Assembly: GCA_910589105.1 (NCBI GenBank)
Contig: CAJUST010000006.1
Location: 1 to 64,000 of the forward strand
Source of the DNA: an uncultured Lachnospiraceae bacterium
GTDB taxonomy: Bacteria > Bacillota > Clostridia > Lachnospirales > Lachnospiraceae
Reading direction: 5' to 3'
DNA length: 64,000 nt
Every line of letters begins with the position of its first letter. Position 1 is the first letter of the stretch. The translations under genes were made by a program, and so were the position numbers. Below are positions 53,147-61,308 of the stretch, one piece after another. The notes under the pieces were generated by a model that had not been told where the DNA came from, did no database searches, and saw only the letters and a list, made by a program, of their open reading frames with translations.

Positions 53147-55474
53147 ATGCTAGAAAAAAATAATAGAAAAATATTATTTGACATATCAGTTTTAATAGTT
53201 GCAATTTTCATAGTGGCTGTGATGGTATTAAAGGTAAATTGGATTTTTTCTTTGGATGGAGACACTGCGCCTCAGACATACGCTCTGTATTCCTTAGTAG
53301 GTCAAACGCTCCATGAAGGAGAAATTCCATTATGGAATCCAAATATTTGGGGCGGCATCAGTAATATAGGTTCTCCAATTACCGAAGCGTTTTATCCGAT
53401 TAACTGGATATTATGTTATATCTTTTACAATGTCGACTCAGGAATTGTAAGTTATTCAATCATAATTTATAATTTAATATTTCATATAACGATTTATTTT
53501 TATGGCTTATATTTTTTGTTGAAAAGAATCGGCGTTAGGCCGATATGGGCAGCGATACTTCCATTACTTTCTATTTGTTGTTTTTCATTTACGGATTATT
53601 TTTCTTGGATTGTTTATTTTGATGGTTTTTGCTGGTTTCCATTTTTGGTATTAGCTTCTGTTAGATTAATCGAATCTAAAGGGAAAAAAGTATTTTGGAA
53701 TATCATTTTATTGGGGCTGCTTTTTGCAATGGAAGCATCTATTAGTGTATCTTTAATGCTAATAATTACTGCTTTTTTCATAATGTGTCTATTTATATCT
53801 AATGTGATTCTCAATAAGAAAAAAATAATTACTCAACTATTCAAATTAGTTTCAGCCGGTATTTTAGGTATTATGCTTTCTATGCCTGTTATCTTATCAA
53901 CTGTAAAATTTTTGGTGAATGGCGCCAGATATGTAGATGATGAAACAGGGTGGATTTTTGGTTTTTCAAAATTACCATTTGAAAGTTTCGTGGCGCATAA
54001 AATATCGTTTGCAGATGCAGAGAGCCTATTAGATGTTTTACCTGTGAGATCTTGGATGTCAATAGGCGGAGTTTTGCTTTTTTTAGGCATTATCGGTATT
54101 TTTAGTAAGTTAAAAGAAAAGGATTATATACATTTTTGGTGTTTATCAGGATTTATATTTTGTTTGTTCTATTGTATGGGATATGTAATGCCTGATTTTG
54201 TTTATTATGTTCCTTTTTTAAATAACTTAAGAGAGACTTTTATGTATGGATGTGTAATCAATTTTCTTATAACAATCTTTGCAGGGTACGGAATAAGAAC
54301 AATTTACAATAATAAACAGAAGCCTATAAATGTGAGTCTAAATCAAAGTAAATTGGTAATCGGCCTTATTTCTGTAATTTTGCTTTATAATCTATTGCCC
54401 CATAAGATTCGGTCCATGAGTGATTTTGTCCTAACATTAATTTTAGTATTGGTCTTGTTTTTATTGGTAAGTAAAAGAGAAAAACTAAAAAAATATACAT
54501 TTAAATTATTATTAGCCGCAAGTTTCATTTATATCTATAACTTTATGATTATTTTAAATAGTGGAAATCTCGATGGTTTACAGGCAATTAATCAGATTAA
54601 TATTGTAAATAATTTTAATAGAGAACAATTTACAGAAGCCATGGAGGAGGAACATACAAAAATGAATCAAGTTGGAATTGATGCATATCCAACAAATCAG
54701 GGAACTGTATTAGGAATCAAAGAAGTTACTAGTTATTTTAACCCGGCTTCTAAAGTTGCCGTAAAATCAAATTCTAATATGAATTTCTTAAAAAGAAGCC
54801 AATTAGGTAATATAAAATATTGGTTCATTAATTCCGGTAACGATGAAGAATTTTTGAACTGGTGGGATGAATCTCATACTAATTTTGAATATACAGGAAA
54901 AAATATCTTATTATATCCATCTTGGACGTCTAAAGAGACAGCAGAAGTAATGGTTTATGAATGTAAACGTGTCTATGGGGGAGCGTGGGTGGTTTCAAAT
55001 TTTGAGTATTATGATAATACGAATGAGGAAAAAATTTTTGAATGGATCAATAATGATAAAACAAATTTAAATAAAAAAGTGATGATAAACAAAGATGAAA
55101 CATCAAATGAGGTCATTTCTCAGTTGAATACATGGGACAATGGCAATCCGAATTATTCAATCAATGACATTAAATATGGTAATAATTATATCCATTATGA
55201 AGTAAACAGTGATAAAGAAGCTATTTTAGTTACTTCTGAAATATATGATTCAGATTGGAAAGTATATGTGAATGGAATAAAACAAGATGTCCTTAACGTT
55301 GATTATAGCAATAGGGCAGTCATTATACCGGAAGGAAAATCAACAGTTAAATTTGTTTATTCCCCTACAACATTTGTTATAGGAGTAATTTCACAGATTT
55401 TAGGTGTAATTCTTACAGTGTTTATAGGGATATATATCTATTACTTTTATAAGCAAAAGAAAGATCGTTTGTAA
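53147..55474 (+). CDS. YfhO-like GT-C membrane glycosyltransferase
   Basis: A 775-residue protein. An N-terminal helix is followed by the first outside loop with SLDGDTAPQ and EIPLWNPNIWGG, the YfhO-family signature with its acidic pair. About eleven helices extend to about 470. An outside beta-rich domain follows at about 480-740, ending in SDWKVYVNG and a C-terminal helix. In Bacillus, CsbB and YfhO add GlcNAc to lipoteichoic acid. The same pair occurs here, next to dTDP-amino-sugar genes, so the sugar added is probably different. The start at 53147 was chosen for its position after the previous stop; the ribosome site is weak. Confidence 0.85.
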   Translation: MLEKNNRKILFDISVLIVAIFIVAVMVLKVNWIFSLDGDTAPQTYALYSLVGQTLHEGEIPLWNPNIWGGISNIGSPITEAFYPINWILCYIFYNVDSGIVSYSIIIYNLIFHITIYFYGLYFLLKRIGVRPIWAAILPLLSICCFSFTDYFSWIVYFDGFCWFPFLVLASVRLIESKGKKVFWNIILLGLLFAMEASISVSLMLIITAFFIMCLFISNVILNKKKIITQLFKLVSAGILGIMLSMPVILSTVKFLVNGARYVDDETGWIFGFSKLPFESFVAHKISFADAESLLDVLPVRSWMSIGGVLLFLGIIGIFSKLKEKDYIHFWCLSGFIFCLFYCMGYVMPDFVYYVPFLNNLRETFMYGCVINFLITIFAGYGIRTIYNNKQKPINVSLNQSKLVIGLISVILLYNLLPHKIRSMSDFVLTLILVLVLFLLVSKREKLKKYTFKLLLAASFIYIYNFMIILNSGNLDGLQAINQINIVNNFNREQFTEAMEEEHTKMNQVGIDAYPTNQGTVLGIKEVTSYFNPASKVAVKSNSNMNFLKRSQLGNIKYWFINSGNDEEFLNWWDESHTNFEYTGKNILLYPSWTSKETAEVMVYECKRVYGGAWVVSNFEYYDNTNEEKIFEWINNDKTNLNKKVMINKDETSNEVISQLNTWDNGNPNYSINDIKYGNNYIHYEVNSDKEAILVTSEIYDSDWKVYVNGIKQDVLNVDYSNRAVIIPEGKSTVKFVYSPTTFVIGVISQILGVILTVFIGIYIYYFYKQKKDRL

Positions 55475-55481
55475 GAAAAAA

Positions 55482-55524
55482 CTCCTCATCTGATATTATG
55501 TGGGAGAATAAATCAGATGAGGAG
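55482..55524 (-). terminator. Rho-independent terminator of the leftward MBOAT-SGNH unit
   Basis: A perfect 13-bp stem, CTCCTCATCTGAT (55482-55494) with ATCAGATGAGGAG (55512-55524). Read leftward, the stem is followed by TTTTTT, so it terminates the minus-strand genes. Rightward there is no T-run, so any end of the plus-strand operon here would be weaker. Confidence 0.82.
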
Positions 55525-55538
55525 AAGAATAATTAGAA

Positions 55539-57065
55539 CTAGTAATTCATGTAAATAAATGTATTTCCGGATTGTCCGGAGCCGTAGATTCCGAAAATAA
55601 TTATCGATATGATTAGTGAATAATAAATACACCATCGCAATATTAAAGGGAAAGAAGATATTTTATCTCTAACTTTAATGCCTTTTTCTTCAAGAGAATT
55701 TACTTTCCATAAAATAAGAACGGCAAAAAGTCCTATCCAAAAATCTTTTCGATCTAATCCGATTTCATATAGTGTTTCATCGAAGAATATCCATATATTA
55801 AAATTCTTAAAAATTCGTTGAATAATTTCAAAAGATGAATTTAGGTCATGTGGAGCAGTTAAAAGGCGGCTGCCCATATAGAATAAAAAGGTACGAATTA
55901 TTTGAAAAGTCTCATATCCTTTTGAATTAGTGTTGATATGGAGAAAATTTGTTAGTTTCTTAAATTCTGGGGCGAATACCGATGATATGATAATGATAGA
56001 TCCCCAATAGCAGCCCCATAATACATAATTCATTCCAGTGCCATGCCATATACCAGTCAAAAGCCAAACGACAGCAAGAGGAAAAACGGTCATTAGATTT
56101 TTGGCAAACCTGTTTCCTATAGTTTTTTTGGATTTCTGACATAATTTTGCTAGAGTTCGATTACTGACAAGAGGCATATATACATAATCTTTGAACCACG
56201 AGCCAAGCGTAATATGCCATCTGTGCCAAAATTCAGCAGCCCCCTTAGCGTAAAAAGGTCTACGGAAATTTTCGTCTAAATGAATGGAGATTATTTCTGA
56301 AATTCCAGAAACAATATCCATGCAGCCGGAAAAATCACAATATAACTCTATTGAGGAACAAACGGCGGCTACTATAAAAATGAAACCTTCATATTGAGAA
56401 TAATTATTAAATACTTCATGTGTTAATAAAGCAAAGCGATCAGCAATAACCATTTTTTTAAAGTATCCCCAAATGATTCGCTGTAAACCATAACATAAAT
56501 TTTTATAACTAAATTTATGTCCTTCAATAAGCTGCGGGGCTAATCTTTTATAGCGAGGAATAGGACCTTGTATAATATGAGGAAAATAAATCATGTATAA
56601 TAAGAATTTAAAAAAATTATGTTCTGCTTTTTCTTTTTTCCAATACACATCTAGCATATAACCTATAATGGAAAATGTGTAATATGAAATGCCTAATGGT
56701 ATGATTTCACGAAACCCAATTTGTTTTAGAGTAAAAATATTTGTAATGGCATCTGTAATAGAGGAACCTATTTTAGCATATAATAGCATAACAAGTATGA
56801 TGCCGATTCCTAAAACTAAAAGCATTTTTGCAGTTTTTTTATTATTTTTCTGCTCAGAATATACATCCTCTATATTACGGGCTATTGCATATGCTGTTAT
56901 GGCAGCCAGCCCTAAGAAGATTAGAGAGTCAACTCCTGCAGAAGAATAGAAAAATATGCTTGAAGTTAAAAGGAGGAACCATCGGTATTTAATTGGGAAT
57001 AAAAAATATAAAAATAATGTTATGATAAAAAAAATAAAAAAATATACAGATATAAAATTTGTCAT
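55539..57065 (-). CDS. MBOAT-family membrane O-acyltransferase (AlgI/DltB/PatA-like)
   Basis: A 508-residue polytopic protein. Motifs are YFPHIIQGPIPRY, ENFRRPFYAKGAAEFWHRWHITLG, and the invariant His in LTGIWHGTG at about residue 340. Members pass an acyl group through the membrane to a glycan or teichoic acid outside, taking it from an acyl donor such as acyl-ACP (DltB) or another. It is larger than DltB (about 400) and closer to AlgI/PatA in length. It shares a leftward unit with the SGNH protein upstream, as in known DltB-DltD, PatA-PatB and AlgI-AlgX/J pairs. The ACP gene lies on the divergent side. Confidence 0.94.
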   Translation of the reverse strand: MTNFISVYFFIFFIITLFLYFLFPIKYRWFLLLTSSIFFYSSAGVDSLIFLGLAAITAYAIARNIEDVYSEQKNNKKTAKMLLVLGIGIILVMLLYAKIGSSITDAITNIFTLKQIGFREIIPLGISYYTFSIIGYMLDVYWKKEKAEHNFFKFLLYMIYFPHIIQGPIPRYKRLAPQLIEGHKFSYKNLCYGLQRIIWGYFKKMVIADRFALLTHEVFNNYSQYEGFIFIVAAVCSSIELYCDFSGCMDIVSGISEIISIHLDENFRRPFYAKGAAEFWHRWHITLGSWFKDYVYMPLVSNRTLAKLCQKSKKTIGNRFAKNLMTVFPLAVVWLLTGIWHGTGMNYVLWGCYWGSIIIISSVFAPEFKKLTNFLHINTNSKGYETFQIIRTFLFYMGSRLLTAPHDLNSSFEIIQRIFKNFNIWIFFDETLYEIGLDRKDFWIGLFAVLILWKVNSLEEKGIKVRDKISSFPLILRWCIYYSLIISIIIFGIYGSGQSGNTFIYMNY

Positions 57066-57074
57066 AATTTATCC

Positions 57075-58718
57075 TTATTCTACACTTTCCCAAACATTAG
57101 GCGCAGTTTCTTCTTGCTTGTTTATTGTTAGGAGTGATTTATTCCTACTCTGGGAAGGATTTACGGTTGAAGTGGTATCAAAATAACAAGTATTTAAAAT
57201 TTGTTCAAATTCGGTATTATAGATAAAGAAATTAAAGCCTTTTCCTCCTGAAAAATATTCTTTTTCGTTAATTAAAATACTAGAGCGCTCACCGCTCTTA
57301 GTTCCGCCGCTGGATATCTCAAATTCTAGTTTGCCAATCTCATCTTCAATTTTTACGGCATTTAAAAAGTTAAATTTTTCTTGAATATTGTCTTTGTAAA
57401 TTACGGCTGCATAGCTTCCGTCTTTTTTTCCATATAGATTGGCGCGTAATTCTAAATCTTGAAGTAATTGAGCTTCTTTTAAAGTCAATTTATTCATAGC
57501 ATCACCATATATGGTTATAAAAATAATATTTTCTTCAGTGTTAAGATTTTTAAGAGTTTGTAAATAGTCGTAAAAAGAAACAGAAGAAAGTAACTTTTGT
57601 TTAGAAGAAAGATATCTCTTATGCTGGTCAAATTCTACCCGGTAATTTTCATAACGCGAATAAGCATCCTCATTTCTTTTGTCTGAAAATTTATAATTTT
57701 TCGTTAAAAAATCTCCAATCAGATGTGTCATCTTGATTGCGCCTGAAAGATTGAAATGTACTGCATCATAAAGATCCATATTATAGTCAAAATTTGTTTT
57801 AATCAAGAATTGGTTGATGTCTAGAAATTTTAAATTTAGCCGATGAGCCAGTTCAGTAACGGCATGATGTTGGGCTTTAGTTGAATGAACATAACCTGTA
57901 AGCAGTACTAAGTCAGAGCCGGATTCTTCGCATATTTTTAGCATGTCTGATACATATTTCTGTGTTTGTCTTGTAATTACTGCCGTTTCTTCACGCCTGC
58001 TGGTGGCATATGTGTTTTGGATGTTATTGGCAACGTCAAGATATAATGTATTGCCATGCATGTTTGTTGTTAATTTGTCATCATATTTTAAAAAGTTTTT
58101 TTGGGAAATATTTTTCCAATTATCGTGGGAATAATATAATTTTGAATAGTAATCCCATTCGTCAATTTCTTCGTTATATAACTTTGCTTTTTCCAAAGCT
58201 TTTCTTTTAATGGATAATGTTTTGATGTCATCAAGTGTAAAATGTAAAGCGGCTTCATCTTGATAGCTTTTCATTTCAGATTTGGCGCTTTCAAATAAAA
58301 TTCTGGTGTCTAAAAAAACGACTTTTGGAGATTGGTAGTTCATAACTTCTTCAAATGTATACAATGACATAGGAAAAATTTGTCCAGACACTCCGGCAGT
58401 GACTCCAGCTATGCCATATTGTTCATATAATTCCTGGCAGGATATATTAGAAATTACAGTGCTTCTGCCAATAAAACAAACATCATAGGAATTAGGATAT
58501 TTATGAATGTCATGTATGCCTGTTTTCTCATTTATGGCTGATTTTGGAACGGCGAGTATATTTCTAACGCCTAAAACCATAAAACAAAGGATGATAATAA
58601 AGGAAATTGATTTTATTATGGTTTTCATATATTTACGATATAAGAAATATATGAAATATATTGTATATAAAATATATTTCATATATTTACGTTTCGTCAA
58701 TTTTTGTAAATAATTCAT
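57075..58718 (-). CDS. Membrane-anchored SGNH-like protein, partner of the MBOAT
   Basis: A 547-residue protein; the ATG at 58718 has AGGTGG upstream. N-terminal hydrophobic segments (about 15-27 and 33-55) are followed by an outside SGNH-hydrolase-like domain. The nucleophile candidate is Ser86 in FIGRST, and the Asp/His pair is D318 and H321 in YDAVHF. The C-terminal 170 residues (about 375-547) match no family I know. Such partners (DltD, PatB, AlgX/J) accept the acyl group and place it on the polymer. The first codons contain an 18-bp inverted repeat that gives the odd segment between two RKYMK copies at 10-14 and 28-32. A start at the second copy (Met31) is possible. Confidence 0.85.
   Translation of the reverse strand: MNYLQKLTKRKYMKYILYTIYFIYFLYRKYMKTIIKSISFIIILCFMVLGVRNILAVPKSAINEKTGIHDIHKYPNSYDVCFIGRSTVISNISCQELYEQYGIAGVTAGVSGQIFPMSLYTFEEVMNYQSPKVVFLDTRILFESAKSEMKSYQDEAALHFTLDDIKTLSIKRKALEKAKLYNEEIDEWDYYSKLYYSHDNWKNISQKNFLKYDDKLTTNMHGNTLYLDVANNIQNTYATSRREETAVITRQTQKYVSDMLKICEESGSDLVLLTGYVHSTKAQHHAVTELAHRLNLKFLDINQFLIKTNFDYNMDLYDAVHFNLSGAIKMTHLIGDFLTKNYKFSDKRNEDAYSRYENYRVEFDQHKRYLSSKQKLLSSVSFYDYLQTLKNLNTEENIIFITIYGDAMNKLTLKEAQLLQDLELRANLYGKKDGSYAAVIYKDNIQEKFNFLNAVKIEDEIGKLEFEISSGGTKSGERSSILINEKEYFSGGKGFNFFIYNTEFEQILNTCYFDTTSTVNPSQSRNKSLLTINKQEETAPNVWESVE
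58623..58691. repeat. 15-bp direct repeats flanking an 18-bp inverted repeat inside the 5' end of the SGNH gene
   Basis: Direct repeats TTTCATATATTTACG lie at 58623-58637 and 58677-58691, 54 bases apart and in frame. Between and overlapping them, AAATATATGAAATATATT (58645-58662) is perfectly complementary to 58671-58688, with an 8-base loop. On the leftward mRNA this forms an 18-bp hairpin about 30 bases after the start codon. Confidence 0.85.
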
Positions 58719-58727
58719 TTTAACCAC

Positions 58728-58915
58728 CTGAATATAATTGTTGATTTTAGGATACTATAAATTAGTTTTTCATGCAAGAAGTTTTTAATGGCAAATCGTA
58801 TATAAAGAGAGTGATTCTTACTCCGGTTCTATAGTATGTATGAATATTGCTTGTAATCGTAAGGTTATATGTGTTAAACTAACAATAAATAATAAGCATA
58901 GGAGAAGATGTATTT
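58728..58915. promoter_or_regulatory. Divergent intergenic region of the acylation locus
   Basis: This 188-base AT-rich gap lies between the leftward SGNH-MBOAT unit and the rightward ACP-ligase unit. For the rightward unit, TTGTAA at 58851-58856, an 18-base spacer and TAAACT at 58875-58880 with a TG just before is a tolerable extended -10 promoter. For the leftward unit, TATAGT-like sequence near 58760 is present without a convincing -35. The arrangement allows shared control of both arms. Confidence 0.5.
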
Positions 58916-59140
58916 ATGGTAGAAAAAATTTTGAAATTATTACAAGAAGAGTATCCGGAAATTGATTTTCAGGCATCCGATGAATTAGTGGACGATGGAA
59001 TACTGGATTCATTGACACTGACTGGAATTATCGCAGTTCTCACTATTGAATTTGGAATAACTATTCCATATGAGGAAATTATAGAGGAGAATTTTAATTC
59101 TATTGCCAGTATGGCAAAAATGGTAGAAAGATTAAGTTAG
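58916..59140 (+). CDS. Acyl carrier protein (DltC-like)
   Basis: A 74-residue four-helix carrier. The phosphopantetheine site is Ser32 in GILDSLT. Acidic residues dominate, as usual. It is close in size to DltC (about 78). GGAGAAG precedes the ATG. The next gene, 22 bases on, is the adenylating enzyme that probably charges it. The divergent MBOAT would then use the acyl-carrier thioester as donor. Confidence 0.93.
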   Translation: MVEKILKLLQEEYPEIDFQASDELVDDGILDSLTLTGIIAVLTIEFGITIPYEEIIEENFNSIASMAKMVERLS

Positions 59141-59162
59141 AATCTGGAAAATGGGGTGTAAA

Positions 59163-61226
59163 ATGTATCGGACAATCGTTGAAGCGATATTGGCGCATGC
59201 AGTGGAAGAGCCAGATAAGCTGGCAGTGGGGTTTAAAAAACATCAATTAACGTATCGTATTTTAACAAAACAGGTTAAGGCGTTTGCATATAGGCTGCAA
59301 ACTATATACGGAATAAAAAAAGGCGATTTAATCATGATATCAGCCGTTTCTAAACAAGACTATGTGGTGGCGTGGCTGGCGATACAGTTTTTGGGAGCAG
59401 TTTCTGTTCCGTTAGATAAAACAGCTAAAGATACAAACATATTAGAAATTTACGAATTTATCGCTCCCCAATTACTATTAACAGATAGAACGCTAAATAG
59501 TTGGGAGCAGCAAAATATCAATAAAGCCTCTTTAAAGGAATTGTATTCTGAATCAGTTAAAGCGGCAGAATTTAAAGAAGGCGAAAAACTTATTTATCAG
59601 ATACCAGACATGGAATCAGTGGCAGAAATACTTTTTACGACAGGGACAACGGGCAAGCCAAAAGGCGCCATGTTGACGTATTCAAATATTTATGCAAGCG
59701 CGCATAATACATGGAACGGAATCGGCATGAAAAGCTCAGATAAGGTTTTGCTTCCGCTTCCGCTCAATCATTCTGTCGGAATGAGAGTATTGCGGACAGC
59801 GCTTTATATAGGCGCTTCCATTGTTATTCAGAATGGATTTACTTTTGCGAAAGAATTGGAAGTCAATATTTCAGAATATAAATGTACTGGATTGGTAAGT
59901 GTGCCCGCTTCAATAGAAGTGGTTTATCGTCAAATGCAGGATCAGTTTGCGACGGTTATGGGTAAATTGAGATATATAGAGATTGGAGCAGGCTCGCTGT
60001 CTTATGATATGAAAAAGAAACTTGTAAAAGAACTTCCAGACACATTCATTTACAATACATGGGGTTCGACGGAGACTGGCGGCGCTATTTTTTTAAATGT
60101 TTCAATAAATCCGGATAAACTAACTTCTATTGGAAAACCTGTAGATGGAGTGGAATTAAAAGTGGTGGATAAAAAGGGCAATGCCATTAAAGCGCATAAT
60201 ATTGACACGGCTGGAAGAATGGCGTTAAGGGGTAAAATGCAGATGAAAGGTTACTTCCATTTACCCAAACAGACGGCTGAAACTTTAGTGGACGGATGGC
60301 TTTATACGAATGATATTGTATATACCGATGAAGATGGCTATGTCTATATGCTTGGACGGGCAGATGACATTATTAATGTCGGTGGTGAAAAAGTCTCTCC
60401 GGTTGAAGTGGAAAATATTGCGGCAGAGTTTGAAGAAATTAGAGAATGCGCTTGTATTGGGGCGGATGATCCGGAGGGAATACTTGGCAGGGTTCCAATA
60501 CTGTATGTCGTATTAGAAGGAACTGAATTTCATAAAGAAGAATTGGTCAAATTTTTAGCGGACCGTATGGAGCGTTATAAGCTGCCACAACAGTATGTGC
60601 TAATTCAAAAACTTCCAAGAAACCGAATGAATAAATTGAACCGGACAGAACTGTATCGGTTATGGAAAGAGAACGGCGCCGAAGAAATGATGAATGACAC
60701 TGTCCAGACTATTTTAAACCGGAGGAGCATTAGAGAGTTCACAGAACAGAATATACCAAAAGCTTATTTAGAGATGATAGCGCAGTGTGGAATTTACGCT
60801 CCAAGTGGGCATAACTTGCAGACATGGAGATTTACAGTGATTCAGGATCAAGAGCAGATTTCCAATCTTAAAGAGACCACAGCCAGAGTTGCAAAAGAGA
60901 AAAAAGTCTATTTCTATGGATTTCAAAATCCGAATGCTGTAATATTGGTGTCGAATGACAGGAAAAACAAAAATGCTATTCAAGACAGCGCATGCGCAGC
61001 AGAAAATATGATGTTGGCCGCGCAGTCATATGGAATAGGTTCGGTATGGCAGAATACGCTTCATCAGATTAGCGATGAACCGGAAATTAGAGAATTGCTG
61101 CAAAAATATGCGGTTCCGGATTCACATATAGTTTGGGCGGCGGTTTTAATGGGCTATCCCGCAAAGCAGGGAAAATTATTGGCAAAAAAAATGGATACAG
61201 TACGATGGTTTCCAGCAGGACAATAG
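59163..61226 (+). CDS. Adenylation (acyl/amino-acyl ligase) domain fused to a nitroreductase-like flavin domain
   Basis: A 687-residue protein; the ATG at 59163 has GGGGTG upstream. Residues 1-500 are an ANL-superfamily enzyme. It has the ATP loop TTGTTGKPKG at about 159-168, TWGSTETGG near 300, YTNDIV/GRADDIINVGGEKVSP near 380-412, and the catalytic C-terminal Lys near 489 (MNKLNRTEL). Residues about 510-687 match the FMN nitroreductase fold: RRSIREF, APSGHNLQTWRF, AAENMMLAAQSYGIGSVW. It should activate a carboxylic acid and load it on the adjacent carrier protein, with the flavin domain oxidising or reducing the bound group. The substrate is unknown. Nitroreductase-like oxidase domains occur in some NRPS lines; none is part of the known Dlt system. 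Confidence 0.9.
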   Translation: MYRTIVEAILAHAVEEPDKLAVGFKKHQLTYRILTKQVKAFAYRLQTIYGIKKGDLIMISAVSKQDYVVAWLAIQFLGAVSVPLDKTAKDTNILEIYEFIAPQLLLTDRTLNSWEQQNINKASLKELYSESVKAAEFKEGEKLIYQIPDMESVAEILFTTGTTGKPKGAMLTYSNIYASAHNTWNGIGMKSSDKVLLPLPLNHSVGMRVLRTALYIGASIVIQNGFTFAKELEVNISEYKCTGLVSVPASIEVVYRQMQDQFATVMGKLRYIEIGAGSLSYDMKKKLVKELPDTFIYNTWGSTETGGAIFLNVSINPDKLTSIGKPVDGVELKVVDKKGNAIKAHNIDTAGRMALRGKMQMKGYFHLPKQTAETLVDGWLYTNDIVYTDEDGYVYMLGRADDIINVGGEKVSPVEVENIAAEFEEIRECACIGADDPEGILGRVPILYVVLEGTEFHKEELVKFLADRMERYKLPQQYVLIQKLPRNRMNKLNRTELYRLWKENGAEEMMNDTVQTILNRRSIREFTEQNIPKAYLEMIAQCGIYAPSGHNLQTWRFTVIQDQEQISNLKETTARVAKEKKVYFYGFQNPNAVILVSNDRKNKNAIQDSACAAENMMLAAQSYGIGSVWQNTLHQISDEPEIRELLQKYAVPDSHIVWAAVLMGYPAKQGKLLAKKMDTVRWFPAGQ

Positions 61227-61234
61227 CGGAAGTC

Positions 61235-61263
61235 TTGTCAAATATTGGTTTCTGATGTATGAT
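61235..61263 (+). promoter_or_regulatory. Promoter of the GDP-mannose genes
   Basis: TTGTCA at 61235-61240, an exact 17-base spacer, then TATGAT at 61258-61263, 45 bases before the manC start. Both boxes are close to consensus, so mannose supply is probably transcribed separately from the acylation genes. Confidence 0.7.
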
Positions 61264-61308
61264 ATTTAAAACTGTGAGTTATAATATAAAATAGTGGGAG
61301 GTTTATCC

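Noticed and set aside
55539..61226. Canonical dltABCD operon
   Set aside because: The gene order is divergent, the MBOAT is about 100 residues longer than DltB, the SGNH protein is not DltD-like beyond its motifs, and the ligase has a fused nitroreductase domain. The Dlt comparison is kept only at the level of roles.
58916..61226. NRPS loading module as an alternative reading of the carrier and ligase
   Set aside because: There is no condensation, thioesterase or further module, and the carrier is a stand-alone 74-residue protein beside an MBOAT pair. A surface-acylation role fits the context better, although the flavin domain does recall NRPS oxidase domains.
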